Shown here: positions 49,581-62,295 of the stretch, in pieces
Layout: the number at the start of each line of letters is the position of its first letter
Numbering within the stretch: position 1 is the first letter of the stretch
Position numbers and translations under genes: made by a program
The notes under the pieces: model-generated
Seen by the model: only the letters and a program-made list of their open reading frames with translations
What the model was told of the DNA's origin: nothing
The model's database searches: none
From: Cryptomeria japonica
Lineage: Eukaryota > Streptophyta > Pinopsida > Cupressales > Cupressaceae
DNA: 64,000 bases
NCBI RefSeq assembly: GCF_030272615.1
Contig: NC_081406.1
Location: 398,420,439 to 398,484,438 of the forward strand
Direction of reading: 5' to 3'

Positions 49581-49626
49581 CTTTGAAACAACGCTTAAAA
49601 TCGCATTGTCTCAAAGAGGGGCAAAA
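49581..49626 (+). promoter_or_regulatory. Hairpin plus polypurine tract of G3
   Basis: CTTTGAAACAA / TTGTCTCAAAG (49581-49591, 49606-49616; one A/C mismatch) runs into aaagaggggcaaaa, which touches the 3' LTR at 49627. Confidence 0.82.
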
Positions 49627-51162
49627 TGTAGACACCTAAAAATGGTCAACGCTTGCAGAGTCATACTTTAACATTTGCGCATTGCCTCATTTTAGGTTTT
49701 TGTGTCGCATTAACATTTCTCCTATGTTTTGCACTTGGTTTTTATCATTTGCGAGCATCGAGTCATTCTTCTACATTCTTCAATCATCTCGCTTTCGAAT
49801 TTGGTCTTGTCGACAATACTATCCAATCATGATTTTGATCAATTTTATCCTGTCGCATCAATGTGTGTACTCATTTGTCATCATTTTGGACATCGTCAAT
49901 CCTAATTAAGGGTTTTGTCCTCCTGTCAATCTTGCGATCGATTTGTCATTGATCGTTGTCCTCTTATCAATCTTGTCGATTTATCATCAATCCTTCAATC
50001 TTGTCGTTTTAACGATCGATTTGTCATCGATCGTTGTCATGTTCGATCTTGTCATTTTGCGATTGATTTGTCATCAGTCATGGTCATTTTCAATATTGTC
50101 ATTTTGCAATCTATTTTTGTCATCGATTCTTGTCCTCTTGTTCAATTTTGTCATTTTGTGATCGATTTGTCATTGATCATTGTCTGTCTCAATTATGTCA
50201 ATTTGGATCAATTTGTCATTTTTCCTCGTCAATTGGCGCATTTTATCAGTCAAATCATTTACCACATTGGTCATTTATCAATCCAAAATCAAATCATGAT
50301 CGAGTCAATTATCTTTCATCAAGACCTAATTCATCTTCTAAGGTTTCGTGATTTAATCATTTAACCTTGTTTGTCATTTCTCCCTTTAGGATTAATAAAT
50401 TATTTATTTATCCTAAGTCTTCTCATTGCAATTAAATGTTCATTTAATTGGCTAATTATTCCTCTTTGTGAATTAATTAATAAATGACAAATTATTAATT
50501 AATTTACCTAATTTCTAATTTCTATCAATTTCTTATTTCTTAAATTCCTCATTCTCTAATTTCCTAATTTTCTAATTCCTAATTTCAATTTCCTCCTATT
50601 TCTCTCCTAAATTCATGGAAATGACATGTCAATTTGTCATAATTGACAATCAATCAATTTTGACATAGAAGTTGTCATAATTTGTCATAAATTATCAATC
50701 AACAAATTTTGCATAGAAGGTGCATAATTTGTCATAATTTGTCATAATTGACATAATTGATTTGCAATTTCCATTTGAATTGAATCATGCTAATCTTGTC
50801 ATCTCTCCAATTCTTCTATAAATTGGATGATCTTCATCAATCAAAGCTAATTGGTAATCAGACTATCGAATTTCTAGTACTCTTGATCAAAAATCTTGTC
50901 TACTTGCTTTCAATCATGTATGTGCACTTGTAGGTGAGATCCACAACCAAACCATTTGAAGAGGAAAGAAGAACAATGGAGCCGCATGAAGGAGCATTCA
51001 AATCTGCTATTGGTTTGCATATGTCTTTAATTTTGAATGTTTTTATTTCATGTCTCTATTGAGTGTTGTTTAGGATAGATCATTGCAGTTTTGCTTTCGT
51101 GATTGAGCTAATGATTAGTATGTTTATATTGTTTGTGATGATTTCCTATTTCCTAACGTACA
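49627..51162 (+). repeat. 3' LTR of G3
   Basis: TGTAGACACC...AACGTACA, 1536 bp; TATAAA at 50817-50822. Followed by the gttct duplication. Retains the roughly 96 bp missing from the 5' LTR (about 50262-50358). Confidence 0.96.
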
Positions 51163-51799
51163 GTTCTCACAGGGTGATTACTTTTTCCCACTGTGGCAGG
51201 CCCACTAAAGGAACACATCTCAAACTAGAAAAGATTCAAGGGTCTGGATTTCTGATTGTCTATACAAACAAGAGCTTACTCTCCTACCTTTTAGACTCTT
51301 CTCAAACACGAAAAATATAATTTTTCATTTACCATATCATAATTTAAGTGCCTAGAAAACAATTAAGAATACACAAAGTTTTACTTGAATCTCCTCAGGC
51401 AACCTACAAAAACAATGAAATAGTAGTCATATTGTTTTTGAGCGATAGATTCTCCGACAGGCGTAAGTTTGAGCGATAGATTCTTTGACAAGCGTTCTAC
51501 AAAAAACTTGTTAGGCTACGAAAATCTCTCAGATGAATAGAAAACAGATCAGGTCAGCATTAGTATTAGCAAAATCGAATCAGAAAAACCCTAAAATGCA
51601 ATCTATTTTTGATATGAGTAAACAGAATATCATATGAGTATTCCCACTATACCATACATTCACAACATACCGTATGACAAAGCTTAAATTCTTGTCCTAT
51701 ACCATGCAAAAATTCGTATGATCTTTTGTAGGAATTGTACGAACAAAATCCAAAAAATAAAATGAGTTTATCTGCAAGGCCAAAAATTGTAATCCTCGA
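51163..51799 (-). other. Proximal part of the G2 leader
   Basis: Non-coding, between the G2 primer site and the G3 insertion point. It contains gagcgatagattct direct repeats (51438, 51472) and several catatgag/tcgtatgat motifs (51630-51725). Joins to 33494 once G3 is removed. Confidence 0.65.
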
Positions 51800-51817
51800 G
51801 CCCCATGGTGGGCACCA
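51800..51817 (-). promoter_or_regulatory. Primer binding site of G2
   Basis: Minus strand TGGTGCCCACCATGGGGC, five bases after the 5' LTR end at 51823. Differs from the G3 primer site. The tRNA is not assigned. Confidence 0.75.
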
Positions 51818-51822
51818 AAAAG

Positions 51823-53014
51823 TGTGTGAAAAGTGGTAATCTGTAAGCTGTAAGACACAAACACTTCAATAAATCATTGCATGCAGGGTTAGATAGATAT
51901 AATCAATGAATGTGAAAACCATAACAAATTGACTTATTGCCTCCTAAAAGATGTGAGTGTGCTCTTAGATTTTTCTAAGCAATACCAGTGACTAGACTAC
52001 ACCAAGACAAAGGATTTAATCTATATGAGCACAAAATTAAGCTAAATGGATGTAGGATTAAGAAAATTAAGCTAGATGGATGCAAGAAATCATGATTAAA
52101 CTAATATGCAAAAAGCTAAGATGGAATAATCTCAAAGAACAATATTCTCAATGACTCTAGAGAAAAATCAACATAATAACAATAAATCTCTAGGGTTCTT
52201 TGATTAAGCGATGAAAAGGCTGAATTTATAAAGAATCCAAAGAGAGACCAATGGTCAAGATTGATTAATGATGAGCGGTTGAGATTCCTCAAGAGAAAGC
52301 ACTATCCAGGTGAATTGAAATGATTGGGTTCTTTGATTCAGTTTCAGAGGAGATTAGATTGAGTTGATTTTGAGATAAATTCAATAAAACTTGATTTGAT
52401 GCATTTGGATTATAAGTTGAGTTTGCATTGGAGATAAAATCAATTGAAGTCATGCACTTGAGATAAAATTAGTTGATTCCATGCATATTTCTTTTATTTT
52501 CTCAAGATTTTTTTATTAGAAAAAGCCTTTTTAATGCAACTGAATCCTTTTCCTCTCTAAGTTTAAATTTAGAGAAAATGATTTATTCAATTTAATTGCT
52601 TTTCTGAGATTTCTCAAGTTATATCAAATTTAGAAAAAAAATATCTCAAGTTGATTTCCTTTTCTCAATTTAATTCCTTTTTGCAAATTAATTCATTTTT
52701 AAAAATTAATTCCTTTTTTTAAAAAATTAATTCCTTTTTGATGATTTAATGGAAAATTTATTTATTAATTAAATATGCTAGGGTATTTAATTAAATAAAT
52801 ATGATAATTGATTAAAATGATTTACTTGGAATGATTAATTAATTAAATAAACATTTAATTAATTTAGAATGGTTTATTTGTCATGTGACATTGATGATTT
52901 GGGAATTAATTAATTAGGTGCTCAAGATTGATTTAATTGCCTTTGGTTAAGACCTTGGTGATGTAGTCAAGATTAGGGGCCCATGGTTTAGAAGACAATT
53001 TTTAGGTTATTACA
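51823..53014 (-). repeat. 5' LTR of G2
   Basis: Minus strand starts TGTAATAACCTAAAAATTG (53014) and ends ..TTTTCACACA (51823). A homologous LTR lies at about 56277-57484 in the same orientation. It has TATA-like TTTATAAATTC near 52230. The right flank (caatt, 53015-53019) should be the target duplication, whose partner is out of the window. Confidence 0.85.
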
Positions 53015-55363
53015 CAATTGAGTCATGTCTCTCTCAAGATCATTGATCTCATCGGCCTATCCCTAAGTGAGCTCTCACAACATGAGAAGCTAATCCTACT
53101 CCTCATCTCCTCCCTGGGTTCCCTCTACCTGTCCACTCTATCTCGGCCCAAACTATACTTGTCCCTGTGCTTGAGGTAGAACCTGTAGTGGCTATCGTCC
53201 TCTCCCTCTGGGTGACCTTGATGGTCCACCTCTATCCCCACCTACTTGTGCTCCCTCTACCCTCCCTCTATCCCTTTGTCCTTCTCTCCCCGGGACAATC
53301 CTCCTCTCCTTCACCTCCTCCGTCAACCACCTCCATCCTCATCGTCATTCACCTCCTTTATAGGTACAGGATCTCCAAGATCTGTTAGTCATGGAAATGG
53401 ATGTGCCTCAAAATATGCTTTGTACTCATCATCCATCCTGACATATACTACATTTGCTAGCATATCCCAGGGCATCAGTACCATCTTCTGAAATTGGGTC
53501 ACTGTTGCATCATATGACAAAATCAGCCCCCAATGAGCCTGCTCTCTAACAGACTATGCGAACTCTCTTGACCCCCATAGCATCTATTGTCTCTTGTTGA
53601 ATTTCCTATTAACACTGTCTATCAAATGCCTATCCAAAATATAGGGAGTCCCACTAATGAGATACCTAGTATGAAAAAAATGGTAGCTCTATGGTGTCCT
53701 CCTCCCAGGTCTTGCAATCAATATATGACTGCCATGTAACATTATTTATATCATCGATGACTCACCGCCAGTACTCTATCTTCCCAATCTATGGATGGGA
53801 AGTAATCATGCTATATAGGTGTACATATGTCTGTTTGTTTCTCCTAAATTTGAAATGGATTGGCCTCATCACTGATATATGCTCATAGGCCCATACCCAC
53901 AGTAATGTCACCCCACACCCTAACCCACAGCCACCAAGGTAAACAAGCTGATGAAACTCATGGTATAGGTGTGCTAGGAACCTCCTCCTCTTAGTAAGTA
54001 GGATCTCTAGTGTCCTCCCCCATCTGATGGCTAATCCATGTGCCGCTCTATCATGAAATAGATACCCATTGATCATCCCTCCTAACACTACTATCAATGT
54101 CTGTTTGATGGAATACATGACATCCCAGCTGAATGTCCTGGTCTGAGCTCTAGATCTAGGTCTCTAAAGAATCGTCATAGCACATCTCTATCTCCCTCCT
54201 GGTCATATACTACTAGATCTCCATGGATCAATATTTGTAGTATCATGTATACATCCTTTAATGTGACTGACATCTCACTAGTCAGCAAATGAAATGTGCA
54301 TGTCTCTCAGTGCCACCTCTCTCCAGGAGTACTCAACAGTCATGTGTTCATATGAATCTCTAGCATAAACATCACATGCCTCAGCCCCATAGCATCAATG
54401 GTGACATGATAATATCTAGTCAACTTTGGTCATAATCGTTGAGTCAATGGGAATATGTCTTGTGACTCTAGCTAGGGCAAGTCCTCCTACATTGAATTGA
54501 ACCAATCATGTCAATCCTAGTTGTACTCATGTTCACCACATAGTGCTACGTATCTTATCATGTCTATCATAGTGCTTATGTTTATCCTATGGTACTGCAA
54601 CATATTTTGTTAGAGCACTCACCGGATTCTATCAATTCAACGACTTATCCTATACTCAACTTAGAAAACCTACCTACTTTAGGGCACCTATTGAGTGAGG
54701 CCTCTCAATAGTTTATCCAGTTTGCAACATATGTTTATCACAAAATTGTCAATTCTAGCCTTGTTTCCAATTTGTCTTCCCTAGGGCACTTGTTTGAGTG
54801 ATTCCTCTCAGCAGTTTATCCAAATGAAAACATATGTTCATCATAGAACTATCTTTTTTGTCCTTTTTCTAGATATACACATATTTTTTGCAACAAAGAT
54901 GCAATTTTACCTAGCCTATGCATGGTTTGGAACCACAAACATGCTTTATTAGGACAAACACGACACTACTAGACCTTGACATGTTTTGGCATCACAAATG
55001 TGCTTGTTAATCACAGACATGACATTGTTCTATATAAACGATATTTTTCTATGTCGGTGCATTTATTTATCACATACACAACCATACATGCATGCATACG
55101 TGATGACATACATAGATGTGTGTAGACTTGACCTAAACACACCAGTTCATCACAGGCACACTCAAATCTAACCTAGATGCATTTCTAGTCTAATTAATGA
55201 TTTTGCATTTTTTTCTAACTACTTCTAGAATGCATTAAATGTACCATAAATGCAAAATGCACAAAGTAAGGTTAGGGTACATACTGGCTCACCCATGTTA
55301 TCTAGCCACTAGAACTATCAGACGTGATCGAATATGTCAAGCCTATCTGCAATCTCTTTTATA
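53015..55363 (-). pseudogene. PMD gene, copy D, from a further Gypsy-type element
   Basis: Minus strand: TATAAAAG (55363-55356), first exon ending at a GTATGT donor (exon end 55285; residues WLDNMGEP match RLDDVGAV of copy A), intron to the acceptor AG at 54488-54487, exon 2 from 54486. PMD parts: ETCTFHLLTSEMSVTLKDVY and LIHGDLVVYD (about 54310-54200), RWGRTLEILLTKRRRFLAHL, YHEFHQLVYLGGCGLGCGVT, LLWVWAYEHISVM (about 54030-53865). Pro/Gly/Glu-rich linker toward 53200 and the start of a coiled coil (EINDLERDMTQL) at 53060-53015. Cut short by the G2 5' LTR. Many stops. Clearly diverged from A, B and C. No gag-pol of its own is visible, and its link to a Gypsy element is inferred from the other copies. 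Confidence 0.65.
54487..55284 (-). other. Presumed intron of PMD copy D
   Basis: About 800 bp with GTATGT donor (55284-55279) and CAATGTAG acceptor. It contains a duplicated segment (tttagggcacctattgagtgag near 54671 and the similar cctagggcacttgtttgagtga near 54780). No gene is visible. Confidence 0.5.
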
Positions 55364-55433
55364 CTATTGATTGCTCTCTAGGTAGTCTACTCTTCTCTGA
55401 TCTCCTTGTTAGCAATTGGAGGAATTTAGTACG

Positions 55434-57858
55434 TGTTGCATTGATGTTTTGTCATTGATGGCAACACCGGCTATTCTGGTTGTTTATCGACTTCCAATAG
55501 AGTGGTTGGTTTATGATATTGATCTGGTATGCTCCGATATTCTTTGTCTTGCGGATTTGGTTTAGATCTATCATTCATGCTATTTAGATGGCTATCACAA
55601 TCAATTGGTTCAGGATTTGATGACTCAAGAGATATCATTTGTTCTAGTAAGCCTTTTGGTCACCGGGAAGGGTTCTACTAGCAGAGCTTTTTTGAAGACC
55701 TTTTGATGCATGTGATAAGTGGTGTTGGTGTGGCTTCTAGATGGCTTTCAAGATTTTGTTGGTTATCTTGTTTGTGTTCCTATTGATCGGTGGTGTTGGA
55801 TTTGGTCTGGACCTAATGCTATCTTATTCGGCTAGGTTATGGACCGATTTATGTAACGTGTTGGTGGATGATCCCGATGCATTACTGATTGGGTTTATTG
55901 ATTGGATTATGTTGTTTCGATCTCAAGACGACTTGGTTGATCATTATATTATGGGTTTAAGTTATGAATTTATTGTATTATCTTTTAGGTGGCCAACCTA
56001 ATTGTTTAGGTATTAGGTTGGTATAAATGTGATGTAAGATCTCTTTGTAGATCATGGGGATTCATGGAATTAATGGGATTATTATTATGGGTTTATCTAT
56101 GTACGAATAAAGTTGTAATCATATGTAGATTTTTTTGGTCAATTATAGGTGATCAAATTGGGATGGTGAAAGAGGTTTAAGACCTCTAGTATTGAGCTTA
56201 ATCAGAACTATACTCAAGAATAGGAGATGCTATTCTTGCAATTCTTTCTTCTTCCAGATTGTAGTTTGGATTTGTGTGTGTGAAAAGTGGAATAAGTATC
56301 TACAAGCTGTAAGACACAACACTTCAATTAAGTCATTACATGTATGGTTAGATAGATATAAACATGAATATGAAAACCATAAAAAATTGACCAATTGCCT
56401 TCTAAAAGATGCAATTATAGACTTGCTCTCAAATTTGTATAAGCAATACTAGTGACTAGACTACACCAAGACGAAGGATTTAATCTATATGAGCATGATA
56501 TTAAGATAAATGGATGCGAGATTATTCTAGATGGATGAATAGTAAGCTATATGATTTCAAGCAATCATAATTGAACTAAATATGCAAAAAGCTAAACTAA
56601 GATGCAATAATCTCAAAAAGCAAGCACAATATCTTCAATGGCTCCAGAGCAAAAACTGCATACTAACAATAAATCTCCAGGGTATTTTGAATGAGAGATG
56701 AAGGCTGAATTTATAGAGAATCATAAGAGAGACCAACGGTCAAGATCAATTAGCAATGAGTGGTTGAGATTATTCAAGAAAAAGCACAATTTAGGATAGT
56801 TGAAATAATTGACAGATCAGATTTAGTTAACCTTGAGATAGATTCCAATTATAGTTTGATTGAAATGCATTTAGATTATAAGTTTGAGTTTGCATTGGAG
56901 ATATAATTCAATTAATTTCATTCAACTGAGATAAAAATAGGTGATTCCATGCATATTTCTTTGATTTATTCAAGAAAAAAGTCTTTTCAATGCAACTAAA
57001 TTTCTTTTCTCAAAAGCTTTGAGTTCCAATTTTAGAGAATGATTAACAATTCAATTAATTGCTTTTCTGATTTCAAGTTCTCAATTTAGGAGAAGAAATA
57101 ATATCTCAAGTTTTATTTCTCTCTCAATTCAATTCTTTTATTTTATTTTTAATTTAACTCTTGCTTTGCATACTGATTCCTCTTTTGTAATAAATTAATT
57201 CTCTTTTTATGATTAAATGGAAAATTTATTAATTAATTAAATATGCTAGGATATTTAATAAATTAAATAGGATAATTGATCAAAATAATTTACTTGGAAT
57301 GATTTAATTAATTAAATAAATATTTAATTAATATAGAATAATTCACTTGCCATGTGATATTTAATGAGTGAAGAATTAATTAATTGTGTGCTCAAAGTTG
57401 ATTTAATTGCCTTTGGTTAGGACCTTGGGGATGTTGTCGAGATTAGGGGCCCATGGTTTAGGTGACCATTTTTAGGGTATTATAAGATTTCTCTTGTAGT
57501 TAGTGAGGCTCCTTTTGTGATGAGAAGTGTGCTCTATGTTGTTGGCCTTCCTGCATGTGTAGGTCCCTCTTATTGTAATCACATACTTACTGCAAAAGTA
57601 TTAGCTGACTGTGGGTAGGCTTCCCACCATGGTTTTTCCCTTTACCGGGTTTTCCATGTACAAATATTGGTGTTATCTTTTGTGGATGGTTGGTAAATGT
57701 TCTTTGGTTTTAATTTGTGCTTAACTGTTATATCTTATATTCCGGTATTTGGTTTATGTATTCCAGTAAGAAGGTTTTAATGCTTAAAGTTCTATAATCT
57801 ATTGAAAACTGATTCACCCCCCTCTCAGTTGTCCTCTGGTTATCTGAGTTGTCTAAAA
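55434..57858 (+). repeat. 5' LTR of Copia-2, split by a solo LTR
   Basis: Left part 55434-56273 and right part 57486 to about 57858 together give about 1.2 kb. The right part shares with the Copia-1 LTR the segment ggcttcccaccatggttttt and ttgattcaccccc-like end. The exact 3' boundary is unclear because the LTR end is degraded. Open frames such as 55741-56001 are LTR DNA. Confidence 0.75.
56274..57485 (-). mobile_element. Solo LTR of the G2 family inside the Copia-2 LTR
   Basis: Homologous along its length to 51823-53014, same orientation (core 56277-57484). Its start on the minus strand is TATAATACCC where the G2 LTR has TGTAATAACC. Flanking gattt (56269-56273 and 57486-57490) is a plausible target duplication, though degenerate ends leave one or two bases uncertain. 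Confidence 0.78.
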
Positions 57859-57860
57859 AT

Positions 57861-57873
57861 TGGTACCAAAGCC
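57861..57873 (+). promoter_or_regulatory. Degraded primer binding site of Copia-2
   Basis: TGGTACCAAAGCC, two differences from the initiator-Met tRNA site TGGTATCAGAGCC that Copia-1 keeps intact. Confidence 0.8.
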
Positions 57874-57914
57874 TGGTCCTCTCTATAGAAGCTTAACCAC
57901 TTGAGGAAGATCCT

Positions 57915-58700
57915 ATGACGTCTAATAGTGCAAGTTCATCAAGTTCATTTGTTGTTGTTTTCGAGAGAGAAATTCCTAGACTTAATGGAACAAATTACAG
58001 AGTATGGAAGATTCATATGGAGACTCATCTGAGATGTCTTGGCAAGGAGATTTGGGAGAACATTGAGAATGGATATACACCTCATAATCCGACATCTGGA
58101 AATCCTCCTCTGACAGGCTTGGATAAGGACATTGAAAATGATTATAGAGCTAGAGAATCCCATTTGTGTGCACTTTCTAATCAGCAAATTATGGGACTAT
58201 CTTACATATCAACTATGAAGGCTATATGGAATAAATTGGAGACTCTGAATGAAGGTGAGCCTATTGTTAAAATTGCTAAACTTGATGGTTACCGAGTGAG
58301 ATATGAGAACCTGAAAATGGAAGAAGATGAAAGGATTACTACTTTTATGGAGAGAGTTAATAATATTGTCATGGGAATTTAATGTTGTGGTGGATTTTTG
58401 AGTGAAGATGAAATAGTTTATAAAGTATTGAGAGCTTTTCCATTGTCTCATAAGATGAAGGCTACTACAATTAATGAGTTGAGAACTATGGAAAACACCT
58501 CTGTTAATAGGGATACCTTGGTTGGGAAGTTATCTGCTTTTGAGCTTGAGGAATTCGGTCCTTCTGGAGTTGCAAAATCTGAACCTTCTTTTCATGCATC
58601 TACATCATCTACCATCAAGAGTGATTGGAAAGCCTTATATGCTAAGTAACTTGAGGAAATGAAGAAAGAAGATGAATATTTTGAGCAAATTCAAGCCCTA
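57915..58700 (+). pseudogene. Copia-2 gag
   Basis: MTSNSASSSSSFVVVFEREI from 57915, then LNGTNYRVWKIHMETHLRCL and YENLKMEEDERITTFMERVN: UBN2-type gag, colinear with Copia-1. TAA at 58380-58382 replaces a Lys codon of Copia-1; the frame resumes to TAA near 58647. A frameshift precedes the zinc knuckle (FKCIACNKIGHFASRC, about 58757-58804). Confidence 0.88.
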
Positions 58701-58739
58701 TTTTCTAAAAATTACCTAAAGGTCCTGCAACAAGTGAGT

Positions 58740-60720
58740 ATGAAGGAAAATTACCTTTTAAATGTATTGCATGTAATAAGATAGGTCATTTTGCTTCTAG
58801 ATGTACTGAAAAGAATTAAATATTTGAGGAAAGAGTTATAAGATATGTTAGACCTAATCATGATTATCAAAAAAAGCATAAGTACAGGAGAAACAAAGAC
58901 AAATCATGCTACTATGCTGATGATGAAGGTATGACTAATTTTGATGATGAACCGATACACAATTCAGCTAGTGGATCCGACAATGGAAAGGAATGGGTAT
59001 TTTTGGCTATTAAGGAAGATGATCCGGTACATGAAGAAAAGGCCCTTGCTGCTAAAATTGAAGACAAGGATGAATGGGTGATAGATCGTGGATGTTCACA
59101 TCATATGACTGGAGATAAAAGGAATTTTCTATCTTTGCAATAATTTGATGGCAGTTTGGTTAGATTTGGAGATGACAAAGCATGCATGATCAAGGGAAGA
59201 GAAACTATATCACTAGATGGTAAGCATGATACTGATAATGTTTATTATGTTCAAGGTTTAAGGCATAATATTTTGAGTGTAGGACAATTGGTGGATAAGG
59301 GATTTCAGTTAGAGTTCAAGGATGAAAAATGCAAGATTATAAACAGATTTGGATTGGAGATTACAATCGATACTCAAACTAAAGGTAACATCTTTCATTT
59401 GAACTTCGGTGGGAAGACATGTTTGATTGCACAAATTAGTGAGATTTGGTTATGACATAAGAGGTTATGTCATGTGAATTTTGACTGCATTGTAAAGATC
59501 AGTTATACTAAGGCAGTTAGAGATATACCTAAGATTTTGAAGCCCTATAATCTGGTATGTAAGGAATGTCAAATGGGAAAGCAAGTCAAAACTTGTAAGA
59601 GTATACAAGACAAATATAATAATGTTCTTGATCTTATTCATACTAATTTATGTGGTCAAGATAGAATCAAATTTTTTTAGGGTGATAGATATTTAATGCT
59701 AATCATTGATGAATATTCTAGAATGATGTGGGTTGCATTGATAAGGGAGAAATCTGAAGCATTTGAAAAGTTTAAAATATTTAAAGATAAAGTTGAGACA
59801 GAGACAAGATTCAAGATTAAATGCTTAAGGTCAGATCAGGATGGAGAATTCACATCCAGTGAATTTTATAGTTATTATGAAAAGAATGGGATAAGAAGAC
59901 AACTATCTACACCCCGAACACCTCAGCAGAATGGAGTTGTGGAAAGGAAGAACAAAACTATCTTGGATGCGGATAGAACTATGATGATGGAAGCTAATCT
60001 GCCTCATATATATTGGAGAGAAGCTATGAGAATGATAGTATATATATTCATCAGAGTTCATATCAAGGGTGACACCGATAAGACACCTTATGAGTTATGG
60101 TTTGGTCATACACCTGCAGTTAAGTATTTCAGAATCTTTGGTAGTAAATGCTATATCAAAAGAGATGATTCCATTGGAAAGTTTGATCGTAGATGTGATG
60201 AAGGGATATTTATTGGTTATTCTAATGAAAGAAAATAATATAGATGTTATAAGAAAAGATTGCAAAGAATTATGGAGAGTACTAATGTCAAGGTGGATGA
60301 GCAAAACATAAAACAAAATAGAACTTATGAGAGAGAATCGACAGTGGAGATGATCATAACTGAACTAGTAGCACTTGCACCGGAATAGAATGCTGAATCA
60401 GTTACTCCAACAGTATCAGAAAATTCAATAGTAACTGAAGATCAGAGTAGAGGAACAAAAAGTTAGAAGACTCCTTGGTATGTAAGGTCAAATCATTAAG
60501 AAGATCAGATCATTGGAGACAAGAACAAAGGAGTGATGACAAGAAGAAGGTTGGTAGTTGATTAGGTATGTTTAATTTTTCAAATTTAACTGGTGTTAGT
60601 AATTGAAGCATGTAAAGATGAAAGTTGGATGAAATCTATGGAAGAGGAATTAGATCAGATTGAAAAGAACGACACATGGACTTTAGTTCCCCAGCCTAAA
60701 AATAAGAATGTTATTGGAAC
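58740..60720 (+). pseudogene. Copia-2 protease, integrase and start of RT
   Basis: Zinc knuckle near 58757-58804; protease VIDRGCSHHMTGD (59078-59116), with DRG where Copia-1 has DSG; integrase zinc region HKRLCH..CKECQMGKQ; core LIHTNLCGQ (Asn for the first catalytic Asp), CLRSDQDGEFTSSEF, PQQNGVVERK (59640-59955). It ends with RT start NDTWTLVPQPKNKNVIGT at 60720, where the solo LTR is inserted. In-frame stops at 59141, 59453, 59678 and 60236. This copy keeps the integrase stretch that Copia-1 has lost. Confidence 0.9.
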
Positions 60721-62295
60721 TGTAGCTAGGAAATGTGGAAATCATCAAAGCAATGTAAATAATAGCCTAGTTCAATCACGAAAACTCAATTGCAATGACC
60801 AATCGTAAAAACACTCAATAAAGACATGAAAACAAGACATCAATTCAAATGCAAACCATTGCAAACTTGAATGTCTCCTTCATGTGGCTCCATTGTCCTT
60901 ATTTATCCTTCAAATAGCTTTGTTTGTGGATCTCACCTACTAGTGCATAAGCATGATGTGAAAGCAAGTAGACAAGATGATAGCGCAAGAATACTAGAAG
61001 CGTGATTGATTTGACTAGGGACCTTGATTGAAGAAATTCATCCAATTTATAGATAAATTGGAGAAATGACAAGATTAGCATGAATTTGATTCGAATGGAA
61101 ATTGCAAATCAAGAATGACAAACATGACAAATTATGACAAATTTGCACTTTCTATGCAAAATTGATTGATTGATGATTTTGACAAAATTATGACAAATTT
61201 CTATGTCAAAATTGATTGATTGACAATTATGACAAATTTGCTATGTCATTCCCATAAAATTAGGAGAAATATAGGAGAAAATTGAAAAACTGGATGAATT
61301 AGAAATTAGGAAATTAGAAAATGAGGAAATTAGGAATCAAGAAATTTAGAAAATGAGGAAATTAGGAATTAAGTGAATTAATTAACAATTTCTCATTTAT
61401 TAATTTAATACAAAGAGGGAGGAATTAGTTAGCCAATTAAATAAACATTTAATTGTGACAAGAAGACTTAGGATAAATAAATAAATTATTTAACCTAGAG
61501 GGAGAAATGACAAACAAGGTTAAATGAATAAATCATGAAACCCTAGAAGATGAATTAGAAATGCAAGGATGACAATTAGGTCTTGATTGAAGGATCGATT
61601 TGATCATGATTCTGACTTGATAAAAGACCAATGCTGACAAATGATTTGATTGATAAATGTGCCAATTGACGAGGAACAATGACTAATTGATCCAAATTGA
61701 CATGATTGAGAAAGACGACGATCGATGACAAATCAATCGCAAAATGACAAAATTGACAAGAAGACAAGGATCGATGACAAAATAGATTGCAAAATGAAAA
61801 GATTGAAAATGACCACGATCGATGACAAATTGATCACAAGACGACAGGATTGAAAATGACAACGATCGATGAAAAATTGATCGCATGATGATAAGATTGA
61901 AAACGACAATGATCGATGACAAATCGATCGCAAAAGGACAAGATTGAAAAGAGGACAATGATCGATGACAAATCGATCGCAAAACGACAAGATTGATAAG
62001 AGGACAAAACCCTAATTAGGATTGACGATGTCCAAAATGATGACAAATGAGCATGCACATTGATGCGACAGGATAAGATTGACCAAAATCATGACTGAAG
62101 ATTGTTGTCGACAAGACCAAATTCGAGAGCGAGATAAATGAAGAATGTAGAAGAAGGACTCGATGCTCACAAATGATAAAGACCAAGTGCGTGACATAGA
62201 AGAAATGTTAATGCGACACAAAAACCCTAAAATAAGGCATTGCACAAATGTTAAAGTATGACTCCGCAAGCGTTGACCATTTTTAGATGTCTACA
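60721..62295 (-). mobile_element. Solo LTR of the G1/G3 family inside Copia-2 RT
   Basis: Minus strand starts TGTAGACATCTAAAAATGG (62295) and ends CCTAGCTACA (60721), as in the G1 LTR. Perfect ggaac duplications flank it (60716-60720, 62296-62300), between codons of VIGT | GTKWVF. A palindromic TATA box (tccaatttatagataaattgga) lies near 61040-61061. A single LTR with intact duplications shows that the rest of the element was lost by recombination between its LTRs. Confidence 0.96.

Larger units (their letters stand above)
33500..51162 (+). mobile_element. G3: complete-length 17.7-kb Tat-like Ty3/Gypsy element with antisense PMD gene
   Basis: Perfect gttct duplications flank it (33495-33499, 51163-51167). 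Order: 5' LTR 33500-34939, primer site from 34945, 2-kb leader, gag-protease-G-patch 36993-41165, RT/RNase H/aRNH/integrase 41336-45178, a 4.4-kb 3' region holding an antisense PMD gene (49216-46944, minus), hairpin-PPT 49581-49626 and 3' LTR 49627-51162. It inserted into the leader of G2. LTRs differ by a few bases and one indel of about 96 bp. Gag-pol carries many stops, so it can no longer move on its own. It is the reference copy for reading G1, G2 and the PMD gene. Confidence 0.96.

Noticed and set aside
55741-56001. Open frame starting with a hydrophobic stretch that resembles a signal peptide
   Set aside because: Lies within the Copia-2 5' LTR and is not conserved in Copia-1.
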